Source of the DNA: Lachnospiraceae bacterium
GTDB lineage: Bacteria; Bacillota; Clostridia; Lachnospirales; Lachnospiraceae
Assembly (NCBI GenBank): GCA_017427415.1
Contig: JAFRSU010000016.1
Location: 56,156-120,155 of the forward strand
DNA length: 64,000 nt
Direction: 5' to 3'
Each line of letters opens with the position of its first letter. The first letter of the stretch is position 1. Positions 1-12,855 of this stretch are shown one piece after another. The translations under genes were made by a program, and so were the position numbers. Below the pieces are notes generated by a model, which ran no database searches, was not told the DNA's origin, and saw nothing but the letters and a program-made list of their open reading frames with translations.

Positions 1-1
1 C

Positions 2-1159
2 CAGACCGTGCGTGTATATATAGCTCAGAAGAGAAAGATCCAGGTAGGAGATAAGATGGCAGGCCGTCACGGAAACAAGGGTGTTGTTTCCCGTGTACTT
101 CCCGTAGAGGATATGCCGTTCCTGCCTAACGGAAGACCGCTTGATATCGTACTTAATCCTTTGGGCGTGCCTTCACGTATGAATATCGGACAGGTCCTTG
201 AGATCCACCTGAGCCTGGCCGCTAAGGTACTCGGATTCAACATTTCCACCCCTGTATTTGACGGTGCGGATGAGGATGATATCCAGGATACCTTGGAGAT
301 GGCAAACGATTATGCAAACCTTCCTTTCAATGCCGAAGAAAAACAGGCATGGGCTGAAAAAGCCGAGGCAAACGGTGAGGAATTCGATCCTAAGATGGCA
401 GATTTCTCATCAAAGTACTCTAAGGTACTTGGCAAGGAAGTTATGAGTTATCTCGGTTCACCCGAGAACTTAGCAAGCCGTGACAACTGGAGAGGTGTTC
501 CGATCAACCGCGACGGTAAGGTAAGACTCCGTGACGGAAGGAGCGGCGAGTACTTCGACGGTTCCGTAACTATCGGCTTCATGCATTACTTGAAGCTCCA
601 TCACTTAGTTGACGATAAGATCCATGCTCGTTCGATCGGGCCTTACTCACTCGTTACACAGCAGCCTCTGGGCGGTAAAGCTCAGTTCGGCGGACAGCGT
701 TTCGGTGAGATGGAGGTTTGGGCTCTTGAAGCATACGGTGCATCCCATGTACTTCAGGAGATCCTTACTGTTAAGTCCGATGACGTTACAGGCCGTATCA
801 AGACTTACGAGGCTATCGTTAAGGGTGAGAACATCTCGAAGCCCGGCATACCCGAGTCCTTCAAGGTTCTCCTCAAAGAGCTCCAGTCACTTGCACTTGA
901 TGTTACTGTACTTGACGAAAACGGCGAGGAGATCAAGCTCACCGAGGACGTTGACTACACCGAGAACGAGGGCGAGGCTTGGAGAGAAGGCACCGAGGAC
1001 GATTACAACAAGGGTTACGACGAGAATTATGATGACGCCGGTTATTCTGTATTGGACGGCGATCCCGACGCTGACGGCGATGATGTGTATGATTCGTACA
1101 TCGAGGACGATGACCTTTATGCAGATTATTCCGATATTGAGTCGGATGATGAGGTTTGA
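2..1159 (+). CDS. rpoB: DNA-directed RNA polymerase subunit beta, C-terminal part (5' end outside the window)
   Basis: This is the last third of the beta subunit of RNA polymerase. The reading frame is open from base 2, so the gene starts before the window. The first residues include the near-invariant [20 protein letters not shown] stretch, followed by the NKGVVS and [20 protein letters not shown] motifs that line the active-site side of beta. The canonical C-terminal block ([21 protein letters not shown]) is present. After it comes an unusual tail of about 70 residues very rich in Asp, Glu and Tyr (roughly positions 940-1156), beyond the normal end of the E. coli-type subunit. rpoC follows after a 42-base gap, as in the usual rpoBC operon. 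Confidence 0.98.
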   Translation, partial: QTVRVYIAQKRKIQVGDKMAGRHGNKGVVSRVLPVEDMPFLPNGRPLDIVLNPLGVPSRMNIGQVLEIHLSLAAKVLGFNISTPVFDGADEDDIQDTLEMANDYANLPFNAEEKQAWAEKAEANGEEFDPKMADFSSKYSKVLGKEVMSYLGSPENLASRDNWRGVPINRDGKVRLRDGRSGEYFDGSVTIGFMHYLKLHHLVDDKIHARSIGPYSLVTQQPLGGKAQFGGQRFGEMEVWALEAYGASHVLQEILTVKSDDVTGRIKTYEAIVKGENISKPGIPESFKVLLKELQSLALDVTVLDENGEEIKLTEDVDYTENEGEAWREGTEDDYNKGYDENYDDAGYSVLDGDPDADGDDVYDSYIEDDDLYADYSDIESDDEV

Positions 1160-1201
1160 GAATCTCTAAAGAAAAATACAGAATAGGAAAGGAAAGTAAT
1201 T

Positions 1202-5011
<3,810 letters not shown>

Positions 5012-5026
5012 TATGTAATATTTCAG

Positions 5027-5057
5027 TCCCCGAGGGCAGAAGCCTTCGGGGATTTTT
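5027..5057 (+). terminator. Intrinsic terminator after rpoC
   Basis: An inverted repeat (TCCCCGAGGG / CCTTCGGGGA, one mismatch) with a short loop is followed by a run of T. It lies 16 bases after the rpoC stop and should end the rpoBC transcript. Confidence 0.9.
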
Positions 5058-5070
5058 TCATGAGAATTAA

Positions 5071-5099
5071 TTGACATTTCCAAATATAAGGCATACAAT
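5071..5099 (+). promoter_or_regulatory. Sigma-A type promoter for the CapA-like gene
   Basis: TTGACA at 5071-5076 and TACAAT at 5094-5099 are separated by 17 bases, a near-consensus housekeeping promoter. It lies between the rpoC terminator and the start at 5129, so the CapA-like gene is a separate unit. Confidence 0.75.
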
Positions 5100-5128
5100 T
5101 TGATAAAACAAGGCATTAGGGAGGGTTT

Positions 5129-6493
5129 ATGTATAAATCCGGCAGGCATATATTAGCTTTTGCGATAGCGATCATTCTGGTAACAGTTTTTTCATTAAAC
5201 ATTAGGGAGCATAGAGTCAACGCCGAAGAGACATTGCCGTCATTAAATGAAAAAAAACTGGTATTAAAGCCCGGGAAAAAGACAAGGCTTTCGGTAGTCA
5301 GTGATGTGAAGGATTATAGAGTCAGATGGTCATCGGCCGACACTTCAGTAGCGACTGTGAGCAAAAAGGGAAAGGTTACTGCGGCAGCGGACGGGAAGAC
5401 CAATGTATTTGCTGTAGTTACATATAATGAAAAAACCGTCAAACTAAAATGCAGAGTCATCGTAGAGTCCGAAAAGACAGTAAAACTGGCTGCGGTCGGG
5501 GATGCACTGATACATGAAAATATCCTTAACTCCGGAAAGCAGAAGGACGGAAGCTACAACTATGATGCGATATTCGAGCATATGAAGGATTATCTTTCGG
5601 GGTTCGATGTTAAGATCATAAATCAGGAGACGATATTTGTCTATGACAGTAAAAAGTTCGGCGGATACCCGAGCTTCGGCACTCCGAAGGAGGTTGGGGA
5701 TGCCATGAGGGCGGCCGGTTTTAATGTTATAACCTGTGCTACCAATCATGCATATGACAGAAAAGAGATCGGCATACAGAATACTCTTGATTATTGGAGA
5801 AAGTATAAAGACAGTGTCCTGGTGACCGGTATATACGGATCGCAGGAGGATTATGATACTCTTGCGATCAGAGAATATAACGGGATTAAGATAGCATTTT
5901 TAAATTATACGACGCTGCTTAACTCAGGAGCTAAAAAGGAGCCGTATTATATAAGGATGTATAAGGAAGCCGCGGCATTAAAGGAGATACAGGCGGCTAA
6001 GAAAAAGGCGGATTTTGTGATAGTGCTCCCGCACTGGGGTGTGGAATACGAGCATGAGCCCTCGGAAAAGCAGGAGAAGATGGCTAAGAAGCTGGCTGAA
6101 GCCGGAGCTGATGCCATCATCGGGTGCCACCCCCATGTAGTACAGCCTGTGAAGGTGATAAAAACCTCTGACGGCAGAAGAGTACCGTGCTACTATTCAC
6201 TTGGCAACTTTGTATCTAACATGTTTTGGTTTAAATGCCAGTTAGAGGGCTTAGCCGAGCTTGAGATAGTTAAATGGAACGGGGAGACCACATTAAGGTC
6301 GGCTGAGTATACACCCATAGTCAACCACATGAGTAAGGATGATACGAAGTTTACGGTATATCTTCTTTCGGATTATACCGATGCAGGAGACTTGTACAAG
6401 GACCACTACATGAACCACAGGTACTGGATGGGGAATGTAACTCCTGAGAGGCTTAAAAAGCTGTTCAATTCCCTCGGGAATGAAAAATATTGA
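5129..6493 (+). CDS. Exported CapA/PgsA-type metallophosphatase-fold protein with N-terminal Ig-like domain
   Basis: 454 residues. An N-terminal hydrophobic segment (about 8-24) looks like a signal peptide or membrane anchor. Residues about 35-115 resemble a bacterial Ig-like (Big_2) domain (SSADTSVATVSKKGKVTA). From about 120 comes a PGA_cap domain (calcineurin-like fold) with the motifs AAVGDALIHENIL, INQET, CATNHAYDR, LPHWGVEYEHEPS and IGCHPHVVQPV; these hold the expected metal-ligand Asp, Asn and His residues. Family members are involved in poly-gamma-glutamate capsule synthesis or act as envelope phosphatases, but no other pgs/cap genes are next to it. The substrate is therefore unknown. 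It has its own promoter and an AGGGAGG ribosome-binding site. Confidence 0.85.
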   Translation: MYKSGRHILAFAIAIILVTVFSLNIREHRVNAEETLPSLNEKKLVLKPGKKTRLSVVSDVKDYRVRWSSADTSVATVSKKGKVTAAADGKTNVFAVVTYNEKTVKLKCRVIVESEKTVKLAAVGDALIHENILNSGKQKDGSYNYDAIFEHMKDYLSGFDVKIINQETIFVYDSKKFGGYPSFGTPKEVGDAMRAAGFNVITCATNHAYDRKEIGIQNTLDYWRKYKDSVLVTGIYGSQEDYDTLAIREYNGIKIAFLNYTTLLNSGAKKEPYYIRMYKEAAALKEIQAAKKKADFVIVLPHWGVEYEHEPSEKQEKMAKKLAEAGADAIIGCHPHVVQPVKVIKTSDGRRVPCYYSLGNFVSNMFWFKCQLEGLAELEIVKWNGETTLRSAEYTPIVNHMSKDDTKFTVYLLSDYTDAGDLYKDHYMNHRYWMGNVTPERLKKLFNSLGNEKY

Positions 6494-6494
6494 C

Positions 6495-6523
6495 TTGTAA
6501 GTTTTAAAAATCTATGCTATAAT
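6495..6523 (+). promoter_or_regulatory. Promoter of fba (extended -10)
   Basis: TTGTAA at 6495-6500 and TATAAT at 6518-6523 with a 17-base spacer; TGC directly before the -10 makes it an extended -10. This fits a strongly expressed glycolytic gene. Confidence 0.75.
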
Positions 6524-6575
6524 GCCTTTGATTGTAGTCCGAAAAGGACAATTATAGAAAGGATGGAATATTTTT

Positions 6576-7544
6576 ATGGCATTAGTTACAACGACCGAAA
6601 TGTTCAAGAAGGCTTATAATGGCGGATATGCTATTGGTGCTTTCAACGTAAACAACATGGAGATTGTACAGGGTATCACAGAAGCAGCTGGCGAGTTAAA
6701 GAGCCCTGTTATCCTTCAGGTATCAAAGGGTGCACGTGCATATGCTAACCACACATATCTTGTAAAGTTAGTAGAAGCAGCAGTTGCAGAGAACCCTGAT
6801 ATCCCGATCGCTCTTCACCTTGATCACGGTGACAGCTTCGAGCTTTGCAAGAGCTGTATCGACGGTGGTTTCACATCAGTCATGATCGATGCTTCTTCAA
6901 AGCCTTATGAGGAGAACGTTGCTTTAACAAAGCAGGTAGTTGAGTACGCTCACGCTCATGGCGTAGTAGTAGAGGCAGAGCTCGGTACATTAGCAGGTAT
7001 CGAGGATGAAGTAGTAGTAGAGGCAGGTCACGAGAGCTATACACGTCCTGAAGAGGTTGAGGATTTCGTATCCAAGACAGGATGTGATTCACTTGCTATC
7101 GCTATCGGTACTTCTCATGGTGCTTACAAGTTCACAGCTGCTCAGTGTACAAGAAATGCTGACGGCGTACTTGTTCCCCCTCCCCTTCGTTTCGACGTAT
7201 TAGAGGAGTGCATCAAGAGACTTCCCGGCTTCCCCATCGTTCTTCACGGTTCATCTTCAGTTCCTCAGGAATTCGTTAAGATGGTTAACCAGTACGGCGG
7301 AAGCATGCCAGATGCAGTAGGTATCCCCGAGGAGCAGCTCCGTAAGGCAGCTCAGCTTGCTGTATGTAAGATCAATATCGATTCAGATATCCGTCTTGCT
7401 ATGACAGGTACTATCAGAAAGTACTTCGCTGAGAATCCTTCACACTTCGATCCTCGTCAGTACTTAAAGCCCGCTCGTCAGGCTGTTAAGGAAATGGTTG
7501 CTCATAAGATCAAGAACGTTCTTGGTTCAGATGGCAAGGCTTGA
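6576..7544 (+). CDS. fba: Class II fructose-1,6-bisphosphate aldolase
   Basis: 322 residues. The enzyme cleaves fructose 1,6-bisphosphate to dihydroxyacetone phosphate and glyceraldehyde 3-phosphate in the cytoplasm, using a divalent metal. The start GAFNVNNMEIVQGI is typical. The HLDHGD motif, the AIGTSHGAYKF motif and VLHGSSSVP provide the zinc-binding and catalytic histidines; NINIDSD-type phosphate-binding sequence (KINIDSDIR) lies near the C-terminus. Codon use is strongly biased towards a few codons, as in rpoB/rpoC and serC/serA, which suggests high expression. It is monocistronic between its own promoter and terminator. A tagatose-bisphosphate aldolase cannot be fully excluded from sequence, but the context gives no hint of tagatose metabolism. 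Confidence 0.95.
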   Translation: MALVTTTEMFKKAYNGGYAIGAFNVNNMEIVQGITEAAGELKSPVILQVSKGARAYANHTYLVKLVEAAVAENPDIPIALHLDHGDSFELCKSCIDGGFTSVMIDASSKPYEENVALTKQVVEYAHAHGVVVEAELGTLAGIEDEVVVEAGHESYTRPEEVEDFVSKTGCDSLAIAIGTSHGAYKFTAAQCTRNADGVLVPPPLRFDVLEECIKRLPGFPIVLHGSSSVPQEFVKMVNQYGGSMPDAVGIPEEQLRKAAQLAVCKINIDSDIRLAMTGTIRKYFAENPSHFDPRQYLKPARQAVKEMVAHKIKNVLGSDGKA

Positions 7545-7566
7545 TAAGTTAATATATAAAAAAGTT

Positions 7567-7597
7567 GGCCGCATGGATTTCCATGCGGCCTTTTTTT
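7567..7597. terminator. Intrinsic terminator after fba, possibly bidirectional
   Basis: A perfect 10-base stem (GGCCGCATGG / CCATGCGGCC) with an ATTT loop is followed by seven T. It lies between the convergent fba and the FecR/LRR gene and may also stop transcripts from the - strand gene. Confidence 0.93.
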
Positions 7598-7617
7598 ATC
7601 CCGTTACAGGATATTGT

Positions 7618-9120
7618 TTAGCGGATAAGCTTGTTCTTACCTTCATCATAATAGATACTTTCTTCAGCAAGAAGCGGATTGTTGGTCAGATCCGTTTCGG
7701 TCAGCTCGGTATACATAATGTTTAAAGAGGTTAACTTTGTATTATGACTTAAGTCGAGCTTGCTGATGCCTGTAAACGGACAGGTTAAGTCTTTCAGTTC
7801 GGTATTCCTGCTCACATCAAGTTCGGTAATATTGTTGGTGCTGCAATTAAAAAAGGTAAGTTGTGTATTGTTGCTTATATCGATCTGAGATATCATTGTA
7901 CTGGAGCAGGAAAATTCGATAAGAGCCGTATTATTGCTTACATCGAGTTCGGTTATCGGATTATCTCCGCAATATAAGTAGTTTAGTAAGGTATTGGCAC
8001 TTACATCCAGTTTGTTTAACTGATCCTTGTAGCAGTAGAGAGCGTTCAGGTTGATGTTTTTACTTACATCGAGACCATTTAGCGGATTCAGATGACAATC
8101 AAGATAATCCAGCTGCTCATTTTTACTTATATTAAGATCCAGGATTGAATTCTCACCGCAATTAAGGCCTCTAAGCTTGGGATTTCCGCTTAAGTCAAGG
8201 GAAGTCAGTTCATTGTTGTTGCAGTTTAAGGTCGTGAGGTCTTTAAAAAATTCTATGCCTTTCAGATCTTTTATCCCGTTATAAGATATGTCGAGATAAT
8301 CGAGTGTCAGCTCGTCACCTGAAAGTATCAGGTTTTTGTCGAGATCCAATTTATCCATGATATAGAGTCTGAACATCATATCGGGGAAATTAGTCCCGTT
8401 GATCTCTACACCGGACGTATCGGTATTAGAGACGAAGCTGACCGTATTATTTATGACCATAGGGCCGTTGTCGGCACCTTGTAAGGAGCCAATGTCGATC
8501 TCTTCAAATTCCAGTTCTGCGGCACCTATCGGGTTATATTCGGTGATATTTCCTTCTGCGTTGGTGACGGTAAGCCAGCCTTCTCCGGCCTCGATGGTTT
8601 CGCTGCCTTGATCGGTCTCAACTACAGCCTTACCTTCGAGGCAGTAGTTGATGGTCTTTGTACCGCCGTCTTCGGTGGGATAAGTCCTTACCGCTACCAC
8701 GGTACCGCGGATGGCAAGAGTGGTATTGGGTGTTACTACATTTAATTTTTCATCATCTGCAAGCTTTTGTTGAAGATCGATGACCAATTCGCCTTTTACC
8801 ATATTGATGGTAAGCTTTTTATCAGATGTAGCTTTGATAGAGGCTTCCGTATCATGCTCAAAGTGTGCATAGGTTTTCCGGTCACAGTCTATACGTGTAA
8901 AGCCGTCTGACCCTACTATGATATTATCTTTATAGCGCAGCTTCATGTCTTTAGAGGCATTGATAGAGTTGTTGTCACGTTTTATGCTGACATTTCCCTT
9001 AGTGTCTAATATCCGGATACTGAAATAAGAATCATCTCCTGAACGGAGGATAAAGAACAGGACTACTCCGATGATGATCAAAGCACCTGCGATGACAGGT
9101 ATGAGTATTTTCTTCTTCAT
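7618..9120 (-). CDS. Membrane-anchored protein with FecR-like domain and C-terminal leucine-rich repeats
   Basis: 500 residues. Residues 5-25 form one membrane segment, leaving most of the protein outside. Residues about 35-190 resemble a FecR domain (RYKDNIIVGSDGFTRID ... TTLAIRGTVVAVRT ... GEGWLTV). Residues 244-272 have the FPDMMFRLYIMDKLDLDKN run with an EF-hand-like DLDKNLILSGDE loop that often caps Lachnospiraceae repeat proteins. From about 275 to 490 there are nine or so leucine-rich repeats of about 21 residues of the form LDVSxNTxLxxLxC, most carrying a Cys. No enzyme motif is visible. A role in surface attachment or sensing is inference. It is transcribed alone, towards fba. Confidence 0.8.
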   Translation of the reverse strand: MKKKILIPVIAGALIIIGVVLFFILRSGDDSYFSIRILDTKGNVSIKRDNNSINASKDMKLRYKDNIIVGSDGFTRIDCDRKTYAHFEHDTEASIKATSDKKLTINMVKGELVIDLQQKLADDEKLNVVTPNTTLAIRGTVVAVRTYPTEDGGTKTINYCLEGKAVVETDQGSETIEAGEGWLTVTNAEGNITEYNPIGAAELEFEEIDIGSLQGADNGPMVINNTVSFVSNTDTSGVEINGTNFPDMMFRLYIMDKLDLDKNLILSGDELTLDYLDISYNGIKDLKGIEFFKDLTTLNCNNNELTSLDLSGNPKLRGLNCGENSILDLNISKNEQLDYLDCHLNPLNGLDVSKNINLNALYCYKDQLNKLDVSANTLLNYLYCGDNPITELDVSNNTALIEFSCSSTMISQIDISNNTQLTFFNCSTNNITELDVSRNTELKDLTCPFTGISKLDLSHNTKLTSLNIMYTELTETDLTNNPLLAEESIYYDEGKNKLIR

Positions 9121-9319
9121 GCTATCCCCTCCTACTCAATATTATATTACCCCCTCATGACGTATGCAGTCTAAAGACCGGGATTACATCGGTAGCGAGT
9201 ATATCATAACATAAGTGTGAGATTTTGTGTAGAGCCTGATAAAAGAAATAATGTGTGCCAAACAGGTGCAAAAGAGGTATTAGAAGAGGATATTTTACAG
9301 TATATTAAGATTTACGGCA

Positions 9320-9348
9320 TTGCTTTTTTCATAATCTTTTGGTATAAT
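9320..9348 (+). promoter_or_regulatory. Promoter of the BI-1 family gene
   Basis: TTGCTT at 9320-9325 and TATAAT at 9343-9348, 17-base spacer, with TGG before the -10 (extended -10). Confidence 0.7.
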
Positions 9349-9405
9349 ATATAAGGTTTTACAAAAACGAAGTGCTTTTGTTAAGGCACGGAAAGGAAAA
9401 TGATT

Positions 9406-10272
9406 ATGGATAACAATAATAATTATCGTGATTTCGGACAGCTTGGCGGAAATGCCAATAACAACGGAAACATGAACGTTGAGCAGCAGATGTCACAGGC
9501 ACAGAATGATGCACGCTTTGCTTTTCAGCAGAATTTTAACGGATACAACGGTTATAACAATAACGGTTATAATAACGGAGGATATGCCGGCGGTATCCAG
9601 GGTGCATTCAGTGCGGCTTCAGAAGCTCTGCAGCAGAAGGTAGTGGCACAGTCCTTCATCTTCATGCTTGCGGCTCTCGTGGTTACGGCTATCGGTGCAA
9701 AGGTGGCATCCGATGCTTTACTTGAATGGTTCATACGTAACCCTGCCAATCTGATCATTCTTTTTGTAGCAGAGATAGCAGTAGTCATCGCTTCAAACTT
9801 TGCATTAAAGAAGAATAACGTAGCACTTTCGGCTGCTTTGATGACAGCTTATTCGTTTATCAACGGTGCTACACTCGGTATCGTATGTATGGGTTATGTT
9901 GAGACATCGGTTACCAAGGTATTCGTTATCACAGCGGCTATGTTCGGTATCACCGCATTCTACGGACTTGTATGCAAGAAGGATCTTTCATCCATGGGCA
10001 GCATCTGCATCATGGGTCTGATCGGACTTATACTTGTAGGTGTAGTTAACATATTCCTTAAGAGTGAAGGTCTTGATTACATCGCATCTTTCATCGGTGT
10101 AGCTGTATTCGTAGGACTTACCGCTTACGATACCCAGAAGATCAAGGAAAAGACAGCATATGCTGATTCGTCAAATACCACCGCACTTGCTTTAGGCGGA
10201 GCATTTGAGCTTTATCTTGACTTCATCAACCTCTTCTTATATCTCTTAAGACTTTTCGGAAAGAGAAGATAA
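9406..10272 (+). CDS. Bax inhibitor-1 (BI-1/YccA) family membrane protein
   Basis: About 288 residues. The N-terminal 75 residues are cytoplasmic and very rich in Asn, Gly, Tyr and Gln (for example NGYNGYNNNGYNNGGY). They are followed by seven hydrophobic segments and an AYDTQKIKE motif typical of the BI-1/TMBIM family, whose bacterial members act as pH-dependent calcium leak channels or interact with the FtsH protease. The role here is not known. An ATG also exists at 9400, but the AAAGGA ribosome-binding site at 9392-9397 is only correctly spaced for the ATG at 9406. It stands alone between a promoter and a terminator. Confidence 0.88.
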   Translation: MDNNNNYRDFGQLGGNANNNGNMNVEQQMSQAQNDARFAFQQNFNGYNGYNNNGYNNGGYAGGIQGAFSAASEALQQKVVAQSFIFMLAALVVTAIGAKVASDALLEWFIRNPANLIILFVAEIAVVIASNFALKKNNVALSAALMTAYSFINGATLGIVCMGYVETSVTKVFVITAAMFGITAFYGLVCKKDLSSMGSICIMGLIGLILVGVVNIFLKSEGLDYIASFIGVAVFVGLTAYDTQKIKEKTAYADSSNTTALALGGAFELYLDFINLFLYLLRLFGKRR

Positions 10273-10289
10273 GTTTAAATGGAATACTT

Positions 10290-10324
10290 TACCGGCTGAC
10301 CTGTGTGGCAGCCGGTATTTTTTT
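10290..10324 (+). terminator. Intrinsic terminator after the BI-1 gene
   Basis: Perfect nine-base stem TACCGGCTG / CAGCCGGTA with a 10-base loop and a following T run. Confidence 0.9.
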
Positions 10325-10335
10325 GCAAAAATGTG

Positions 10336-10364
10336 TACACATATGGGGTAAAGTATAGTATAAT
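10336..10364 (+). promoter_or_regulatory. Possible malQ promoter
   Basis: TATAAT at 10359-10364 is clear; the -35 (TACACA at 10336-10341, 17-base spacer) is weak. Two dispersed repeat arms lie between it and malQ, giving a leader of about 150 bases. Confidence 0.45.
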
Positions 10365-10380
10365 TATATATGATATTTCA

Positions 10381-10503
10381 AAGATTCTTCACTCAGCTCA
10401 GAATGACAAGAGATGTGGAGACGGACAGCTTTCCGCTTTGTTTAAGAATGACAAAGCGGATGTGAATGTGTCATCCTGAGGAGCTTGCGACGAAGGATCT
10501 TTA
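10381..10503. repeat. Two arms of the GTCATYCTGAG dispersed repeat before malQ
   Basis: 10381-10408 reads as the reverse-oriented arm (AAGATTCTTC...CAGAATGACA) and 10468-10503 as the forward arm (GTGTCATCCTGAGGAGC...CGAAGGATCT). Together they form an interrupted inverted repeat of the same family as 27046-27110 and 63082-63116. The second arm ends just before the malQ ribosome-binding site. Confidence 0.75.
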
Positions 10504-10516
10504 CGGGAGGAAAAAT

Positions 10517-12004
10517 ATGAGAGCTACAGGTGTGCTGCTTCCGATCGCAAGCCTGCCTACTAAGTATGGTATAGGCGGTTTTTCAAAGGAAGCTTATGAT
10601 TTTGTTGACTGGTTAAAAGCAGCGGGCGTTGACTACTGGCAGATACTGCCGTTAGGGCCTACCGGATACGGGGATTCCCCTTATCAGAGCATATCTACAT
10701 TTGCGGGGAATCCGTATTTCATCGATCTTGAAGCACTTACAGAGGAAGGACTCCTTACCAAAGAGGAGTGTGCTGAGGCTGACTGCGGAAAGAATCCGAA
10801 GTATGTAGATTACGGTGCCATGTATAACACCAGGCTTGCATTACTCAAGAAGGCATATAAGAGGAGCAAGCATCAGAATACCGCGGCTTTCAAGGCTTTT
10901 TGCGAAAAAAATGCATACTGGCTTGAGGATTATGCTCTGTTTGTATCTATAAAGAATTCGCAGGGCGGTGCATGCTGGACCTCGTGGGAGAAGGGCATCA
11001 AGACCCGCGATGAGAAGGCGTTAAAGGAATACCGTGCAAAGTACGCCGATGAGATAGAGTTTTATAAGTTTAACCAGTTCATGTTCATGCAGCAGTGGGT
11101 TAAGCTTAAGACCTATGCCAATAAAGCAGGCATTAAGATCATAGGCGATATCCCGATATATGTAGCTTTTGACAGTGCGGATGCATGGGCAAATACACAT
11201 CTGTTTGAATTTGATAAAAACTGTAATCCCAAGTCCGTGGCAGGCTGCCCGCCTGATGCGTTCAGTGCAACAGGCCAGCTCTGGGGCAACCCTCTGTATA
11301 ACTGGAAGGTGCACAAAGAGGAAGGCTTTAACTGGTGGATAAAGAGGATCAGCCATTGCTACGAACTGTATGATGTGGTAAGAGTTGACCATTTCAGGGG
11401 CTTTGATGAGTATTATGCTATCCCGGCAAAGGATGAGACTGCTGAGCACGGTGTATGGAAGAAGGGCCCCGGCATAGAGCTGTTTAACGCCATAAAAAAG
11501 AAGCTGGGCGAGAAGGATATCATAGCTGAGGATTTAGGCTTCCTTACTCCTTCCGTAGTGAAACTGTTAAAGGATTCGGGTTTTCCGGGGATGAAGGTAT
11601 TGCAGTTTGCATTCGATCCTCACAATCCGAGCGTGTATCTCCCGCACAACCATATCGAGAACTGCGTGGTATACACAGGAACTCATGATAATGATACTAC
11701 CAGAGGCTGGTATAAGAGCTTAGGTGCAGAGGACAAGCACTATATCGGTGAATACTTAGGCTGCGGTGAGGTTAAGGAGGATGAGATAGCATGGATATTT
11801 ATCCGTGCGGCATTAAGAAGTCCTGCGAAGCTCGCTGTCATCCCCATGCAGGATATACTTAACCACGGCTCCGAAGCAAGGCTTAACGCTCCTTCCACAT
11901 TCGGCGAGAATTGGAAGTGGAGGATGTTAAAGGACGAGTGTACACAGAAGCTGGCAGAGAAGCTCGCCAGATGCAACTGGATGTACGAGAGACATAGATT
12001 TTAA
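10517..12004 (+). CDS. malQ: 4-alpha-glucanotransferase (amylomaltase, GH77)
   Basis: 495 residues, normal for the family. It transfers maltosyl and longer alpha-1,4-glucan units between malto-oligosaccharides in the cytoplasm. The N-terminus has the GVLLPIASLPTKYGIGGFS signature and LPLGPTGYGDSPY. RVDHFRGFDEYYAIP contains the catalytic Asp nucleophile, IIAEDLGFLTP the acid/base Glu, and TGTHDNDTTRGW the third acidic residue. The ATG at 10517 with GGGAGG seven bases before it is preferred over an in-frame ATG at 10466, which lies inside a dispersed repeat. No other mal genes are adjacent. Confidence 0.95.
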   Translation: MRATGVLLPIASLPTKYGIGGFSKEAYDFVDWLKAAGVDYWQILPLGPTGYGDSPYQSISTFAGNPYFIDLEALTEEGLLTKEECAEADCGKNPKYVDYGAMYNTRLALLKKAYKRSKHQNTAAFKAFCEKNAYWLEDYALFVSIKNSQGGACWTSWEKGIKTRDEKALKEYRAKYADEIEFYKFNQFMFMQQWVKLKTYANKAGIKIIGDIPIYVAFDSADAWANTHLFEFDKNCNPKSVAGCPPDAFSATGQLWGNPLYNWKVHKEEGFNWWIKRISHCYELYDVVRVDHFRGFDEYYAIPAKDETAEHGVWKKGPGIELFNAIKKKLGEKDIIAEDLGFLTPSVVKLLKDSGFPGMKVLQFAFDPHNPSVYLPHNHIENCVVYTGTHDNDTTRGWYKSLGAEDKHYIGEYLGCGEVKEDEIAWIFIRAALRSPAKLAVIPMQDILNHGSEARLNAPSTFGENWKWRMLKDECTQKLAEKLARCNWMYERHRF

Positions 12005-12018
12005 TGGCTCCCGAAAAG

Positions 12019-12134
12019 CCTTCCCCTTGAGGGGATATATCGATGCACGTAGTGCTGGAGTCGAACGCTAAAGCATTCGACGTACGATGCCGTCCCTGGC
12101 GAAGGGAAGGTGGCACGAAGTGTCGGATGAGGTG
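12019..12134. repeat. Dispersed CCTTCCCC...AAGGTGGCAC...CGGATGAGG element
   Basis: Left part CCTTCCCCTTGAGGGG at 12019-12034 and right part GAAGGGAAGGTGGCACGAAG to CGGATGAGGTG at about 12100-12134 pair through CCTTCCC/GGGAAGG. The middle is about 65 bases with its own small hairpin (GTCGAA...TTCGAC). Related right-hand parts are at 49005-49044 and about 49711-49740. Confidence 0.6.
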
Positions 12135-12168
12135 TAAAACCCTAAGATAGAAAAAGAGGTAGCAGAAA

Positions 12169-12723
12169 ATGCTCTACATAATGCGCCACGGGAAAACTGA
12201 CTGGAACGCCAAAAAGAAGATACAGGGCGGTACGGATATCCCGTTAAATGATGAAGGACGTGCCATGGCGGAGGCGGCACGTAAGGAATATAAGGATGTC
12301 CCGATAGATATATGTTACTGCTCGCCTCTTATACGTGCTAAGGAAACGGCAGACATATTTTTAAAAGACCGGAACATTCCTATCATTTATGATGACCGCT
12401 TAAAGGAGATGGGCTTCGGGATATACGAAGGTATAGAGAATTCGTTCAGTATCCCGGGCTGCCCTGTAAATGAATTCTTTTATCACCCGGAGAAATACAC
12501 AGAGCCTGTAGAAGGCGGTGAAAGCCTGGATAATCTGTTCGGGCGCACCGGAGCATTTCTGGATGAGGTGGTATATCCGCAGCTTGCCGAAGGGAAAAAT
12601 ATCCTCATCATAGGACACGGAGCCATGAACTCCGCTATCGTCTGCCGGATAAAATTCGGCGGTGACCGGAGCCGGTTCTGGGAGGAAGGGATACCAAACT
12701 GCAAACTTATACAATTAATATAG
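12169..12723 (+). CDS. Histidine phosphatase family protein (phosphoglycerate mutase-like)
   Basis: 184 residues. The N-terminal LYIMRHGKTDWN carries the phospho-accepting His in the RHG motif; the second catalytic His is in IIGHGAMNSA, and the Glu is in KEMGFGIYEG. Members of this family range from cofactor-dependent phosphoglycerate mutases to broad phosphatases such as PhoE or CobC. The short length and lack of neighbours of one pathway make the substrate uncertain. The gene follows malQ after a repeat element. Its stop codon overlaps a copy of the GGGGTCAGGTACC repeat. Confidence 0.9.
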   Translation: MLYIMRHGKTDWNAKKKIQGGTDIPLNDEGRAMAEAARKEYKDVPIDICYCSPLIRAKETADIFLKDRNIPIIYDDRLKEMGFGIYEGIENSFSIPGCPVNEFFYHPEKYTEPVEGGESLDNLFGRTGAFLDEVVYPQLAEGKNILIIGHGAMNSAIVCRIKFGGDRSRFWEEGIPNCKLIQLI

Positions 12724-12742
12724 GGGTCAGGTACCATTAAAA
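12722..12742 (+). repeat. GGGGTCAGGTACC repeat (REP-like), copy 1
   Basis: AGGGGTCAGGTACCATTAAA, single arm in + orientation, overlapping the end of the preceding gene. One of six loci in this window (others at 18084, 52044, 53401, 54895, 57088). Confidence 0.85.
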
Positions 12743-12855
12743 TTTTATAAACAGATATTTTAATATTCAGTTAATGTTCATCGATTTTATATGTAACATA
12801 AGTGCTGTAAGCTTTTTTCATAAACAAAGAAAACTACCTGAAAGGAAGAGGTTTT

